The notes under the pieces were generated by a model. It was given only the letters and a program-made list of their open reading frames with translations. It was not told where the DNA came from and made no database searches. A stretch of 64,000 nucleotides of DNA from Arcobacter suis CECT 7833 (lineage in GTDB: Bacteria; Campylobacterota; Campylobacteria; Campylobacterales; Arcobacteraceae), in the NCBI RefSeq assembly GCF_003544815.1, contig NZ_CP032100.1:1302001-1366000 (forward strand), read 5' to 3'. Positions 53,138 through 62,679 of this stretch are shown here, piece by piece. Position numbers and translations under genes: made by a program. How positions within the stretch are numbered: the first letter of the stretch is position 1; each line of letters begins with the position of its first letter.

Positions 53138-55093
53138 ATGGAAGAATCTTGCAAAAATGTTTATATAACAACACCAATTTATTATGTAAATGATGTAGCT
53201 CATATTGGTCATGCATACACTACAATCATAGCTGATATGTTAGCTAGATACTCAAGATTAACTGGTTTAAATACATTTCTTCTAACAGGAACTGATGAAC
53301 ATGGACAAAAAATCTCTCAAAGTGCTGAACTTAGAGGAAAAACTGCAAAAGAATATGCAGATGAAATTTCAGGTAAATTTAGAGCTTTATGGGATGATTT
53401 TGATATTACTTATGATAAATTCATTAGAACTACGGACGAAGAGCATAAACTAGGTGTTCAAAAAGCTTTTCAAACTATGTTTGATAAAGGTGATATTTAC
53501 AAAGGTGAATACGAAGGTTTTTATTGTGTATCATGTGAGACATTTTTTACAGAAAAACAGTTAGTTGATGAGCAATTTTGTCCAGATTGTGGAAGACCAA
53601 CTTCTATTGTAAAAGAAGAGAGTTATTTCTTTAAATTATCAAAATATGAAGATAAATTAATCAAATGGTATGAAGAAAATGAAGATTGTATCTTACCAAG
53701 AGCTAAAAAAAATGAAATTTCTAACTTTGTAAAAGGTGGATTAAGAGATTTATCGATTTCAAGAACTTCTTTTGATTGGGGTGTTAAATTACCTGATTCG
53801 ATGAATGAACCAAAACATGTTATGTATGTTTGGTTAGATGCTTTAATGAATTATATTACAGCACTTGGATATGGAACTGATGACAAAAATATGAATTTTT
53901 GGCCAGCAAATGTTCAATTAGTTGGAAAAGATATTTTAAGATTCCATGCTATTTATTGGCCAGCCTTTTTAATGTCTTTGGATTTACCTCTTCCAAAACA
54001 CATCGCAGCTCACGGATGGTGGACAAGAGATGGCGAAAAAATGTCTAAATCAAAAGGTAATGTTGTAGATCCAAAACTTGTAGCTGATGCTTATGGATTA
54101 GATGCATTTAGATATTTTATGTTAAGAGAAGTTCCATTTGGACAAGATGGAGATTTTTCACAAAAAGCTTTAATTGATAGAATTAATTCAGATTTAGGAA
54201 ATGATTTAGGAAATTTATTAAATAGAATTTCTGGTATGAGTGGAAAATATTTTGATTATAAAGTAAGTTCAGTTGATGTTGAAAAATTCCATGCAAAAGA
54301 ATTGGCAGAAATTGATGCAATTTTAGGAAATGTTGAAGCTTATATTTTTAATATGCAAATCAATAGATATTTGGAAGATTTGTGGAAAGTATTAACAATT
54401 GCGAATAAAGCAATAAATGATTATGAACCATGGAATTTAATGAAAGATGGAAAATCTGATGAAGCTATGGCATTAGTTGCATTAATTACAAATATCATGG
54501 CTAAAGTTGCCCTACTTTTAGATTCTGTAATGCCTGAAAAAATCTCTTTAATTGCTCAATCTTTAGGAATAAAAATTGATACAGCAACATATAACTCTTT
54601 AATTAAAAATAAAAATTTAATTCCTGATACAGTTATCACAAAAGTTGATCAATTATTCCCCCGAATCGAAGAAGTTTTATTAGAGCAACCTGCTTCTTCT
54701 GATATTACTAAATCAGAGTGTGAAATGAAAAATGAAAAAACAAAAGAAGTATCAGTTGAAGATGATAATTTAATCACTATTGATCAATTTTTCCAAACAA
54801 CTTTAAAAATTGGAACAATAGTTGAAGCAGAAGAAGTTCCAAAATCAGCAAAATTATTAAAACTACAAGTTGATTTAGGTGAAGGAAGAAATAGACAAAT
54901 TTTAGCTGGAATCAAAGAATATTATTCTGCTGAAGAACTTGTAGGAACTCAAGCTTGTGTTGTTGCAAACTTAAAACCTGCAAAATTAATGGGAATGATA
55001 AGTGAAGGTATGTTGATGGCAGCTCGTGATGAAAATGGTTTATCATTATTAAGACCACAAGCTCCTAAAAAATCTGGAACAAAAATAAGCTAG
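53138..55093 (+). CDS. metG: Methionyl-tRNA synthetase
   Basis: Charges tRNA with methionine. HIGH motif VAHIGHAYTT near residue 22, zinc knuckle CVSCETFFTEKQL ... CPDCGRPTS, KMSKSKGNVVDPK (about 307-319), helical anticodon domain, and a C-terminal tRNA-binding domain (IGTIVEAEEVPKSAKLLKLQVDLG, about 560-651). ATG at 53138 with AGAGG upstream is the start; the frame is open further upstream, but that part has no family similarity. 651 aa. Confidence 0.95.
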   Translation: MEESCKNVYITTPIYYVNDVAHIGHAYTTIIADMLARYSRLTGLNTFLLTGTDEHGQKISQSAELRGKTAKEYADEISGKFRALWDDFDITYDKFIRTTDEEHKLGVQKAFQTMFDKGDIYKGEYEGFYCVSCETFFTEKQLVDEQFCPDCGRPTSIVKEESYFFKLSKYEDKLIKWYEENEDCILPRAKKNEISNFVKGGLRDLSISRTSFDWGVKLPDSMNEPKHVMYVWLDALMNYITALGYGTDDKNMNFWPANVQLVGKDILRFHAIYWPAFLMSLDLPLPKHIAAHGWWTRDGEKMSKSKGNVVDPKLVADAYGLDAFRYFMLREVPFGQDGDFSQKALIDRINSDLGNDLGNLLNRISGMSGKYFDYKVSSVDVEKFHAKELAEIDAILGNVEAYIFNMQINRYLEDLWKVLTIANKAINDYEPWNLMKDGKSDEAMALVALITNIMAKVALLLDSVMPEKISLIAQSLGIKIDTATYNSLIKNKNLIPDTVITKVDQLFPRIEEVLLEQPASSDITKSECEMKNEKTKEVSVEDDNLITIDQFFQTTLKIGTIVEAEEVPKSAKLLKLQVDLGEGRNRQILAGIKEYYSAEELVGTQACVVANLKPAKLMGMISEGMLMAARDENGLSLLRPQAPKKSGTKIS

Positions 55094-56091
55094 TGCAAAT
55101 CTCATCTATTTTAGATATTGTTGATGGAAGTTTATTAAACTCTCCATCAATCTCTTTTATTTATTCAATCAAAACTAATGCAAAAAAAGTCAAAGAAGGT
55201 GATTTATTTATAGTAAGAGATATAAATGATATTGAATTAGCTATAAAAAATGGTGCTTTTGCAATTATTCTTGAAATAAACTCACCTATTCTTGATAATG
55301 AAATTGCTTGGATAAAAGTAGAAAATATAGATGCTTGTATCATTAAATTAATAAGATATAAATTATCAATTTTAGATTTAAAAGCCTACTCTTGCGATAA
55401 AATAACTTATCAGTTATTAAAAATTTATTCTTCAAACTTCTCAAAAAGTATTAAATTAATACCAAATAAATTAGAAAATCTATTTAAAAATATAGATGAA
55501 ATAGTACTAGATGATATAATTATTTCATCTAATCAAGAAATATTAAATAAAATCTATCCTTACAATAAAGATTTTAATAAAATTACTACTACTTTAGAAA
55601 TAGAAAATTTAATAGAACATTCATTATTTGAAACCTCTTTTTCATACAATAACTCATATTTCTCAAAATTAAAAATTCCTAGTTTATATTTAGCCCAATT
55701 TTTAAGAGTTTATAATTTTTTAGGTGGGAATATAGATTTTGGGAAATTAAAACTATTTAATAACCTAAAACCACTTTTTATAGATAGAAATTTTAATTTA
55801 ATTGAATTTGGTAAAAGTGATAGATTTATTATTTCTCAAGATACAAAGAATTTATATTCAAATGAAATATTGTATATGAAAATAAAATATAAATATGCAA
55901 AAACTATTTTTATTACATCTGAATATATCGATTATTTAAAAAAAGATGAACAAATTATTATAAATAATCTTGATGAATTAAAACCTATTTTAAGGAAATT
56001 AAAATTTAATGCCATATATTTAATGGGTTTTAATTACACTCAAGTTCAAACATATCTTCTAAAAAGTGAAAATCCTTTAACTCTTTTTTAA
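55093..56091 (+). CDS. Unknown protein with Mur-ligase N-terminus-like stretch
   Basis: A 332-aa cytoplasmic protein. The N-terminal about 80 residues (IYSIKTNAKKVKEGDLFIVRDINDIELAIKNGAFAIILE) look like the UDP-binding domain of MurE/MurF, which has DSRKVKPGDLFFA and GAxA. No ATP-binding GTNGKT motif follows, so it cannot be a complete Mur ligase. The rest is Ile/Asn/Lys-rich and not recognised. GTG start overlaps the metG stop by one base (TAGTG), so it is translationally coupled. Similar genes next to metG are, from memory, found in Helicobacter. Confidence 0.75.
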   Translation: MQISSILDIVDGSLLNSPSISFIYSIKTNAKKVKEGDLFIVRDINDIELAIKNGAFAIILEINSPILDNEIAWIKVENIDACIIKLIRYKLSILDLKAYSCDKITYQLLKIYSSNFSKSIKLIPNKLENLFKNIDEIVLDDIIISSNQEILNKIYPYNKDFNKITTTLEIENLIEHSLFETSFSYNNSYFSKLKIPSLYLAQFLRVYNFLGGNIDFGKLKLFNNLKPLFIDRNFNLIEFGKSDRFIISQDTKNLYSNEILYMKIKYKYAKTIFITSEYIDYLKKDEQIIINNLDELKPILRKLKFNAIYLMGFNYTQVQTYLLKSENPLTLF

Positions 56092-56092
56092 A

Positions 56093-56749
56093 CTAATACA
56101 CCATTCCAAAAGAGCTTATTACTTTACCTAATATTTCTAATTCATTTTTATTTAAAATTTGAGAAGGATAATCTTTATTATCAGAAATAATATCCAACTT
56201 TCCATCAACTCTTCTTTGTATTCTTTTTACAAATAAACCATGTGTTGTTGTAAATGCATAAATTCCATCTCTTGATACATCATTTTTTGTTTTATCAATA
56301 AATATAATATTATCGCTATTTAAAGTTGGTTCCATTGAATCCCCTACTACATTAATAGCATCAATATTTTTAAGATTCTCTTTTCCTCCTAACATAGATA
56401 CAAAATAAGTTGGTAATTGTAATGATTCATAATTGTCATTTGCTTCATAAGCCCCACCCCCAGCACTTACTGCTACACTAGGATAATATTTAATCCAATA
56501 TTTATCTGTTGTATCAACCAAAGAACCTGGATTTTGGTCATATAAAAGCCAGTTAATTGAAATCTTCTTTTTTGCACAAAAATTAAGAATATTTGAAAAA
56601 GGAATTTTCCCTCTATTTTTCATCGTTGCAAAATTAGCTTGACTTAATTCTAAAGAATTTGCCACATCTTTATCAAATACTTTACCGTTTTTCCCATCAG
56701 CACTTAAAATATCTTTTAATTTTTCAATAATTTCATCAACTATTAACAT
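56093..56749 (-). CDS. S24-family LexA/CI-like transcriptional regulator
   Basis: A 218-aa repressor-like protein. The N-terminal about 75 residues form a CI-type helix-turn-helix (VANSLELSQANFATMKNRGKIPFSNILNFCAKKKISINWLLY). The C-terminal S24 peptidase domain shows VVGDSMEPTL with the catalytic serine and a lysine in DGIYAFTTTHGLFVKRIQRR. AGGAG lies 6 nt before ATG at 56749; a longer frame to 56806 has no ribosome-binding site. No other phage genes are near. Auto-repression at the two TGAAATATTTT copies in the divergent gap is possible. Confidence 0.85.
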   Translation of the reverse strand: MLIVDEIIEKLKDILSADGKNGKVFDKDVANSLELSQANFATMKNRGKIPFSNILNFCAKKKISINWLLYDQNPGSLVDTTDKYWIKYYPSVAVSAGGGAYEANDNYESLQLPTYFVSMLGGKENLKNIDAINVVGDSMEPTLNSDNIIFIDKTKNDVSRDGIYAFTTTHGLFVKRIQRRVDGKLDIISDNKDYPSQILNKNELEILGKVISSFGMVY

Positions 56750-56791
56750 AAAGTTCTCCTTTTTATCTTGAAAAACAATTATATTACAAAA

Positions 56792-56843
56792 TGAAATATT
56801 TTTCAAGTAATTTTATTAAATATTATAATATTTGAAATATTTT
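56792..56843. promoter_or_regulatory. Possible operator: repeated TGAAATATTTT
   Basis: Two identical copies of TGAAATATTTT start at 56792 and 56833, 41 bp apart, in the gap before the S24 regulator. Each has the palindromic core AAATATTT. AT-richness makes chance occurrence possible. Confidence 0.3.
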
Positions 56844-56861
56844 ATTAAAAAAGGATTCAAT

Positions 56862-57047
56862 ATGACAATTAAATTAATGAAAACAAAAGCAGATATAATT
56901 AAAATGATAACTAAACTTGATAATTTTATTTATGAATTTGGAGAAAAAATATTATAAATATTAAATTTAGAAATTTAATAAAAATCAAATGAAAATATAA
57001 ATATTACTAAAGCAACTTTTATATATTATTACGATGACAATTACAGA
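56862..57047 (+). pseudogene. Decayed TetR-like regulator remnant
   Basis: ATG at 56862 with AAGGA (56851-56855) opens a frame of 31 codons (TKADIIKMITKLDNFIYEFGEKIL) ending at TAA 56955-56957. After two further in-frame stops the same frame reads NENINITKATFIYYYDDNYR to 57047. Together these resemble the TetR N-terminal helices and the recognition helix pattern (xGITKATFYYYF). The rest is absent; oadG follows at once. No other content was seen in the rest of the 318-bp gap 56750-57067 besides the possible operator. This is a suggestion, not a sure call. Confidence 0.35.
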
Positions 57048-57067
57048 TAGTAACCATGGAGAGTATT

Positions 57068-57316
57068 ATGGAAATAAACTTAGTAGCAGAGTCAATAAAA
57101 TTCATGTTTTTAGGAATGGGCGTAGTATTTGCATTCTTAACAATAATGATATTTGTCTTAAAAGCGCAAGGCGCAATATTAACAAGATTTTTCCCAGAAA
57201 AAGAAAAAATTGTAAATATAGTGGTACCAAGAAGTGAAAATACAAATAATATAGAAGCTGCGAAGATAGCTGCAGTAATAGCAGCAGTACAACATCATAA
57301 AAATCTAAAAGGTTAA
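57068..57316 (+). CDS. oadG: Oxaloacetate decarboxylase gamma subunit
   Basis: Small membrane subunit of the sodium-pumping oxaloacetate decarboxylase, holding the complex together. The 82 residues have one membrane helix (SIKFMFLGMGVVFAFLTIMIFVL) followed by a cytoplasmic tail ending in IAAVIAAVQHHKNLKG, the typical OadG end. ATG at 57068 has GGAGAG at a suitable distance; ATG at 57056 is in frame but lacks one. oadA follows 5 nt later. Confidence 0.88.
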   Translation: MEINLVAESIKFMFLGMGVVFAFLTIMIFVLKAQGAILTRFFPEKEKIVNIVVPRSENTNNIEAAKIAAVIAAVQHHKNLKG

Positions 57317-57321
57317 AATAT

Positions 57322-59136
57322 ATGTCTAAGAAATATATAGATATTATGGATACAACTTTTAGAGACGGATTTCAATCTGTCTTTGGAGGAAGAGTCCTAA
57401 TGAATGATTTTTTTCCAGCTGTGCATGCTGCAAAAGAAGCTGGAATAACACACTTTGAGTTCGGTGGAGGAGCAAGATTCCAATCTTTATTCTTCTATCT
57501 TCAAGAAAATGCATTTGAAATGATGGATAAATTTAGAGAAATCACAGGTCCAGATGCAAACTTACAAACTTTAGCTCGTGGTATCAACACTGTTATGCTT
57601 GATACTGGTTCAAGAGAATTAATCGACTTACATGCAAAAATGTTCGCAAAACATGGAACAACAACAATCAGAAATTTTGATGCCTTAAATGATGTTCAAA
57701 ACCTTGAATACTCTGCTGAATGTATTAAAAAATATGGATTAAACCATGAAGTAGTTGTAACACTTATGGATTTACCTCCAGGTTGCTTTGGTGCTCATGA
57801 TGTTCCTTTTTATGAAAAGACTCTAAGAAATATTCTAGATAGTGGATTGCCTTATGATTCAATTTGTTTTAAAGATGCATCAGGAACTTCAAGTCCGCAA
57901 AAAATCTATGAAACAATCCAAATGGCAAGAAGATTAGTTGGAGATAACACTCATATTAGACTTCATACTCATGAAACTGCAGGTGTTTCAGTTGCTTGTT
58001 ATTTAGCTGCTTTAGAAGCTGGTGCTGATGGTATAGATTTAGCTGCATCTCCAGTATCTGGTGGAACTAGCCAACCTGATATTTTAACTATGCTTCATGC
58101 AGTAAAAGGTAAAAACTTTGATTTGGGTGGTTTAGAAATTGATAAAATTCTAAAATACCAAGAGACTTTAAATCATTGTTTAAAAGATTACTTTATTCCA
58201 CCAGAAGCTACACAAGTTTCTCCATTAATTCCTTTTTCTCCAATGCCAGGTGGTGCATTAACTGCAAATACTCAAATGATGAGAGATAATGGAACTTTAG
58301 ATAAATTTCCAGAAGTTATAAAAGCAATGAGAGAAGTTGTTGAAAAAGGTGGATACGGAACATCTGTAACTCCAGTTTCACAATTTTATTGGCAACAAGC
58401 ATACGCAAATGTAATGTTTGGACCATGGAAACAAATAGCTCCTGGTTATGGGAAAATGGTTTTAGGTTACTTTGGTAGAACTCCAGTTGAACCAGATGCT
58501 GAAGTTGTTAGACTTGCAAGTGAAAAATTAAAACTTGAACCAACAAAAGAGAATCCTTTAGATATAGCAGATAGAGATGAAAAGAAAAAAATATCTGTGT
58601 GGAAACAAAGATTAGAACTTGAAGGTATAGAAACAAGTGATGAGAATATATTCATAGCAGCAGCATGTGATGAAAAAGGGATAGCATTTTTAAAAGGTGA
58701 ATCACCATTAAATGTTAGAAAGAATGATGATAAAAATTGTAATTTAGGAGAGAATAAAATGGCTAATGCAAATGGAAATTATACGGTAATAGTAGATGGA
58801 CAAAAATTTAATGTAACAATAGCAGAAGGTAATGCAAATATTCAAGTAACACCAGTTGCGAATACTGTAGCAACACCAGTTGTAGCACCAGTTGTAGCAC
58901 CAGTTGCAACACCTGCATATTCAGGAACAGCAGTTCCAGCAGCAGTAAATGGAGCAGTATGGAAGATACTAGTAAAAGAAGGTGATACAGTTGAGAAAGA
59001 TCAACAAATAATGATATTAGAAGCAATGAAAATGGAGATAGATATAACAGCTCCAGTTTCAGGTGTTATAACTAAAATTTTAGTTAACAATACTGATGCT
59101 GTTGAAGAAGGAGAAACATTAGCCTTTATTGGTTAA
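57322..59136 (+). CDS. oadA: Oxaloacetate decarboxylase alpha subunit with biotin domain
   Basis: Carboxyltransferase and biotin carrier of the sodium-pumping complex. The 604 residues have an HMGL-like barrel starting DIMDTTFRDGFQSVFGGR (about 6-23), with CFKDASGTSSP, LHTHETAGVSV and DLAASPVSGGTSQPD. The conserved C-terminal PYC-like domain ends near 465. A linker with repeated VAPV and a biotinyl domain with the target lysine in EAMKMEID (about 571-578) follow. AGGAG (58746-58750) precedes an in-frame ATG at 58759 (M480), exactly where the biotin part begins, so a separate carrier may also be made. It lies between oadG and oadB. Confidence 0.93.
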   Translation: MSKKYIDIMDTTFRDGFQSVFGGRVLMNDFFPAVHAAKEAGITHFEFGGGARFQSLFFYLQENAFEMMDKFREITGPDANLQTLARGINTVMLDTGSRELIDLHAKMFAKHGTTTIRNFDALNDVQNLEYSAECIKKYGLNHEVVVTLMDLPPGCFGAHDVPFYEKTLRNILDSGLPYDSICFKDASGTSSPQKIYETIQMARRLVGDNTHIRLHTHETAGVSVACYLAALEAGADGIDLAASPVSGGTSQPDILTMLHAVKGKNFDLGGLEIDKILKYQETLNHCLKDYFIPPEATQVSPLIPFSPMPGGALTANTQMMRDNGTLDKFPEVIKAMREVVEKGGYGTSVTPVSQFYWQQAYANVMFGPWKQIAPGYGKMVLGYFGRTPVEPDAEVVRLASEKLKLEPTKENPLDIADRDEKKKISVWKQRLELEGIETSDENIFIAAACDEKGIAFLKGESPLNVRKNDDKNCNLGENKMANANGNYTVIVDGQKFNVTIAEGNANIQVTPVANTVATPVVAPVVAPVATPAYSGTAVPAAVNGAVWKILVKEGDTVEKDQQIMILEAMKMEIDITAPVSGVITKILVNNTDAVEEGETLAFIG

Positions 59137-59152
59137 TGTTGTGAAGTAATTA

Positions 59153-60475
59153 ATGAAAAAAAATATATTAATAGCTTTTTTTCTAATATTTTCTATTTTT
59201 GCATCAAATAGTTTCGCTAATAATGTTGTAGTAGATGAAAAACAAGAGAAACAAACATACCATTCAAAAACAATGAGTGAATTAGTTGATTCTTTTTATG
59301 CAACAACAGGTATTAAAGCACTATTTCAACCACAAGAAGGTGTAAAAGATTCACGTGGAAAAGATATGACTCTATTTGCACAAGGTGCAGGAAGAATCAT
59401 AATGATTTTTATTTGCTTTTTACTATTTTATTTAGCAATTAAAAAAGGCTTTGAACCACTACTATTAATTCCTATTGGATTTGGAGGATTATTAGCTAAT
59501 ATTCCAATTGCAAATATGGCAGGACAAGATGGAATGTTAGGAATTATCTATAGTATGGGTATTACTAATCAATTTTTTCCATTATTAATTTTCATGGGTG
59601 TTGGGGCAATGACAGACTTTGGTCCATTATTAGCTAATCCAAAAACTGCACTTTTAGGTGGAGCAGCTCAATTTGCAATATTTGGTTCACTTGTTGGTGC
59701 AGTTGTATTATCAACTTATGTACCAGGAATCAATTTTACGCTAGAACAAGCGGCAGCTATTTCTATTATTGGAGGAGCGGATGGACCAACATCAATATTT
59801 GTTGCTTCAAAACTAGCACCTGAATTACTTGGTGCAATTGCTGTTGCTGCATATTCATATATGGCATTAGTTCCGTTAATTCAACCTCCAATTATGAGAG
59901 CATTAACAACAGATACAGAAAGAAAAATTAAAATGACAACCCTAAGAAAGGTATCAAAACTAGAGAAAATTGTGTTTCCTTTAGTAGTTTTATCCTTAGC
60001 TATTTTAATTCTTCCAGATGCTGCACCATTAATTGGAGCATTATGTTTAGGAAATTTTGCAAGGGAATCAGGAGTTGTTGATAGACTTTCTGATACAATG
60101 CAAAATTCATTAATTAATATTGTAACGATATTTTTAGGATTAGGTGTAGGTTCAAAACTAGCATCAGAGCAATTTTTAGTACCAGAAACTTTAGGGATTA
60201 TGGTAATTGGATTATTAGCATTTTCAGCAGGAACAGCTGGAGGGGTTATAATGGCTAAATTAATGAATTTAGTTAGTTCAAAAGATAATCAGATTAATCC
60301 TTTAATTGGAGCAGCTGGAGTATCAGCTGTGCCAATGGCAGCAAGGGTTGTAAGTAAAGAAGGTCAGCTTTATGACAAATCGAACATTTTATTAATGCAT
60401 GCGATGGGTCCTAATGTGGCTGGTGTTATTGGTTCAGCAGTCGCGGCTGGTGTACTTTTATCGATATTTAAATAA
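59153..60475 (+). CDS. oadB: Oxaloacetate decarboxylase beta subunit
   Basis: Integral membrane subunit that couples decarboxylation to sodium export. The 440 residues have an N-terminal signal-like helix ([21 protein letters not shown]), then about 9-10 membrane segments with the strongly conserved stretches [69 protein letters not shown] and [13 protein letters not shown], which include the sodium-site residues. It starts 16 nt after oadA. The three subunits are in the order gamma, alpha, beta. Confidence 0.94.
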   Translation: MKKNILIAFFLIFSIFASNSFANNVVVDEKQEKQTYHSKTMSELVDSFYATTGIKALFQPQEGVKDSRGKDMTLFAQGAGRIIMIFICFLLFYLAIKKGFEPLLLIPIGFGGLLANIPIANMAGQDGMLGIIYSMGITNQFFPLLIFMGVGAMTDFGPLLANPKTALLGGAAQFAIFGSLVGAVVLSTYVPGINFTLEQAAAISIIGGADGPTSIFVASKLAPELLGAIAVAAYSYMALVPLIQPPIMRALTTDTERKIKMTTLRKVSKLEKIVFPLVVLSLAILILPDAAPLIGALCLGNFARESGVVDRLSDTMQNSLINIVTIFLGLGVGSKLASEQFLVPETLGIMVIGLLAFSAGTAGGVIMAKLMNLVSSKDNQINPLIGAAGVSAVPMAARVVSKEGQLYDKSNILLMHAMGPNVAGVIGSAVAAGVLLSIFK

Positions 60476-60501
60476 AAATTAACAAGTAGGAAAGTTAAAT
60501 T

Positions 60502-62082
60502 ATGTCTGGAATTAAAGACTCATTAGGTTTAGAAAACGTTGGAATTATTAAAAGAAATTTAGATGTAGATACATTAATAAAAGATGCAGTAGAAAAAGAA
60601 GGTGCAAAAGTATCTTCAACTGGTGCTTTAATGATTGATACTGGTATTTTTACGGGAAGAAGTCCTAAAGATAAATTTTTTGTAAATCAAGATCCATCTA
60701 ATAAATATATTGCTTGGGGAGATATTAATCATAAAGTATCAAAAGAAGTTTATGAAGATTTATTAAAAAATTCAAAAAAACAACTTAGTAATAAAGACAT
60801 TTATGTAACAGATGTATACTGTGGTGCATCTTTAGATTCTAGAAAATCTATTAGGTTTATTACGGAAGTTGCTTGGCAAGCACATTTTATTCAAAATATG
60901 TTTATTGTTCCTCAAACTCAAGAAGAGTTAGATAATTTTAAACCAGATTTTACAATATATAACTCTTGTAAAACAGTAGATATGGCATATGCTAGCCATG
61001 GTTTACATTCAGAAGTTTATGTTATTTTTAATATTGAAGATAATGTCGCAATAATTGGTGGAACTTGGTATGCAGGTGAAATGAAAAAAGGTGTATTCTC
61101 TATGATGAATTACTGGCTTCCATTAGAAGATAAACTTCCTATGCATTGTTCAGCAAATATTGGAAAAGATGGCGATACAGCATTATTCTTTGGTCTTTCA
61201 GGAACAGGGAAAACCACACTTTCAACAGATCCAAAGAGAGCTTTAATTGGTGATGATGAACATGGTTGGGACAATAAAGGTATTTTTAACTTTGAAGGTG
61301 GTTGTTATGCAAAAGTTATAAATTTAGATAAAAGTAGTGAACCTGAGATTTTTGATGCAATCAAAAAAGGTGCAATTTTAGAAAATGTTATTGCTGATGC
61401 AAATGGAGTCGTTGATTATACTGATGGCTCAAAAACTGAAAATACAAGAGTTTCTTATCCTTTAGAACATATCCCTAATCATACTCCTGATATGAGGGGT
61501 AATCATCCAACTAATATTATTTTTCTATGTGCAGATGCATTTGGAGTATTACCTCCAGTTGCTAAACTTGATAAACAACAAGCAATGTATTACTTTTTAA
61601 GTGGTTATACTGCAAAAGTTGCAGGAACTGAAAGAGGTATAACTGAACCAGTTGCAACATTCTCTTCTTGTTTTGGAGAAGCATTCTTACCTCTAAATCC
61701 AACAGTTTATGCAGAATTATTAGGTAGAAAAATTGATCAACATAAAGTAAATGTTTATTTAGTAAATACAGGATGGACTGGTGGTGCATATGGTACTGGT
61801 TCAAGAATGAGTATCAAAAATACAAGAGCTTGTATTAATGCAATTTTAGATGGTTCAATAAATGAATCAGAATTTGAAGTTTTACCAGTATTTAATTTAA
61901 AAATTCCAAAAACTCTAAAAGGTGTTGATACAGAAGTATTAAATCCAAGAAATACATGGAAAGATAAAGAATCTTATGATGAAACAAAAAGAAAATTAGC
62001 ATCAATGTATATTAAAAACTTTAAAAAATACTTAACTTTAGAAAGTGAATTTGATTTCACAGCTGCAGGACCATCTTTATAA
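60502..62082 (+). CDS. pckA: Phosphoenolpyruvate carboxykinase (ATP)
   Basis: Interconverts oxaloacetate and phosphoenolpyruvate with ATP. The 526 residues show the PCK-type motifs: [37 protein letters not shown], the kinase P-loop [14 protein letters not shown] (about 231-244), and [10 protein letters not shown] with the metal-binding aspartate. TAGGAAAG precedes the ATG. It follows the oxaloacetate decarboxylase genes by 26 nt; together they set the flux between C4 acids, pyruvate and PEP. A strong terminator follows. Confidence 0.96.
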   Translation: MSGIKDSLGLENVGIIKRNLDVDTLIKDAVEKEGAKVSSTGALMIDTGIFTGRSPKDKFFVNQDPSNKYIAWGDINHKVSKEVYEDLLKNSKKQLSNKDIYVTDVYCGASLDSRKSIRFITEVAWQAHFIQNMFIVPQTQEELDNFKPDFTIYNSCKTVDMAYASHGLHSEVYVIFNIEDNVAIIGGTWYAGEMKKGVFSMMNYWLPLEDKLPMHCSANIGKDGDTALFFGLSGTGKTTLSTDPKRALIGDDEHGWDNKGIFNFEGGCYAKVINLDKSSEPEIFDAIKKGAILENVIADANGVVDYTDGSKTENTRVSYPLEHIPNHTPDMRGNHPTNIIFLCADAFGVLPPVAKLDKQQAMYYFLSGYTAKVAGTERGITEPVATFSSCFGEAFLPLNPTVYAELLGRKIDQHKVNVYLVNTGWTGGAYGTGSRMSIKNTRACINAILDGSINESEFEVLPVFNLKIPKTLKGVDTEVLNPRNTWKDKESYDETKRKLASMYIKNFKKYLTLESEFDFTAAGPSL

Positions 62083-62113
62083 GATATAATTGTTTCTATA
62101 AAGTGTATTATTT

Positions 62114-62141
62114 AAGGAGTGAAAATTTTCACTCCTTTTTT
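62114..62141 (+). terminator. Terminator after pckA
   Basis: Perfect 12-bp self-complementary arms AAGGAGTGAAAA / TTTTCACTCCTT followed by a T-run. Confidence 0.85.
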
Positions 62142-62163
62142 AATATAAAAATAGGAGAAAATT

Positions 62164-62658
62164 ATGAAATTGTCTAAATTTTTAGAAGATATAAAAAATA
62201 ATCAAGAAGAAGTTGTATACTACTGTTGTAATCATGTACTATCAAAGAAATTTGATATAAATAATGATTCTATTGATAATGAAGTATTAAAAGGTTTATT
62301 TATTAATTATGATAATTTTACAAAAGCTTTAAACGATTCTGCTGGTATAATTTATAAAAAATATGAAGCTGAATTAGATGATGTATATAAAACAATATGT
62401 AAAGTTTTTAATGAAGAGTCAGATAATGCTTATTTATTCAACTATAGAATGGCAAGAATTGTAAATCAAGAACCTAGACAATTTTTAGATATTGAAGATA
62501 AAGATACTCAAGAAACTGTAATACAAAAATTTGAAGATAAAATTAATGCTATTTTAGAATCAAAATATTATAAAGAAAATGAAGATAAACTATCTCAAAA
62601 TTTAATTATTCCTCAAAAAACTTTAGAATTAATAAAATCTGCAGTTGGTATTTATTGA
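62164..62658 (+). CDS. Unknown 164-aa protein
   Basis: Not recognised. A soluble, acidic, probably all-helical protein: KLSKFLEDIKNNQEEVVYYCCNHVLSKKF at the start, DNEVLKGLFINYDNFTKALNDSAGIIYKKYEAELDDVYKTICKVFNEESDNAYLFNYRMARIV in the middle, and a C-terminal helix with PQKTLELIKSAVGIY. No membrane segment and no known catalytic motif. AGGAG precedes the ATG. It stands alone, between the pckA terminator and the convergent ribBA gene. Confidence 0.7.
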   Translation: MKLSKFLEDIKNNQEEVVYYCCNHVLSKKFDINNDSIDNEVLKGLFINYDNFTKALNDSAGIIYKKYEAELDDVYKTICKVFNEESDNAYLFNYRMARIVNQEPRQFLDIEDKDTQETVIQKFEDKINAILESKYYKENEDKLSQNLIIPQKTLELIKSAVGIY

Positions 62659-62679
62659 TTTATTTAAATAAAGTGCTTT

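Noticed and set aside
56093-56749. Prophage around the S24 regulator
   Set aside because: No integrase, structural or replication genes and no attachment repeats nearby; neighbours are metabolic genes.
57034-57237. Open frame of 67 codons over oadG
   Set aside because: It overlaps the well-supported oadG in another frame and has no ribosome-binding site or family pattern.
58860-58920. Short DNA repeat in the oadA linker (GTAGCACCAGTT type)
   Set aside because: It encodes the usual Val-Ala-Pro linker of biotin carrier proteins and is explained by that.
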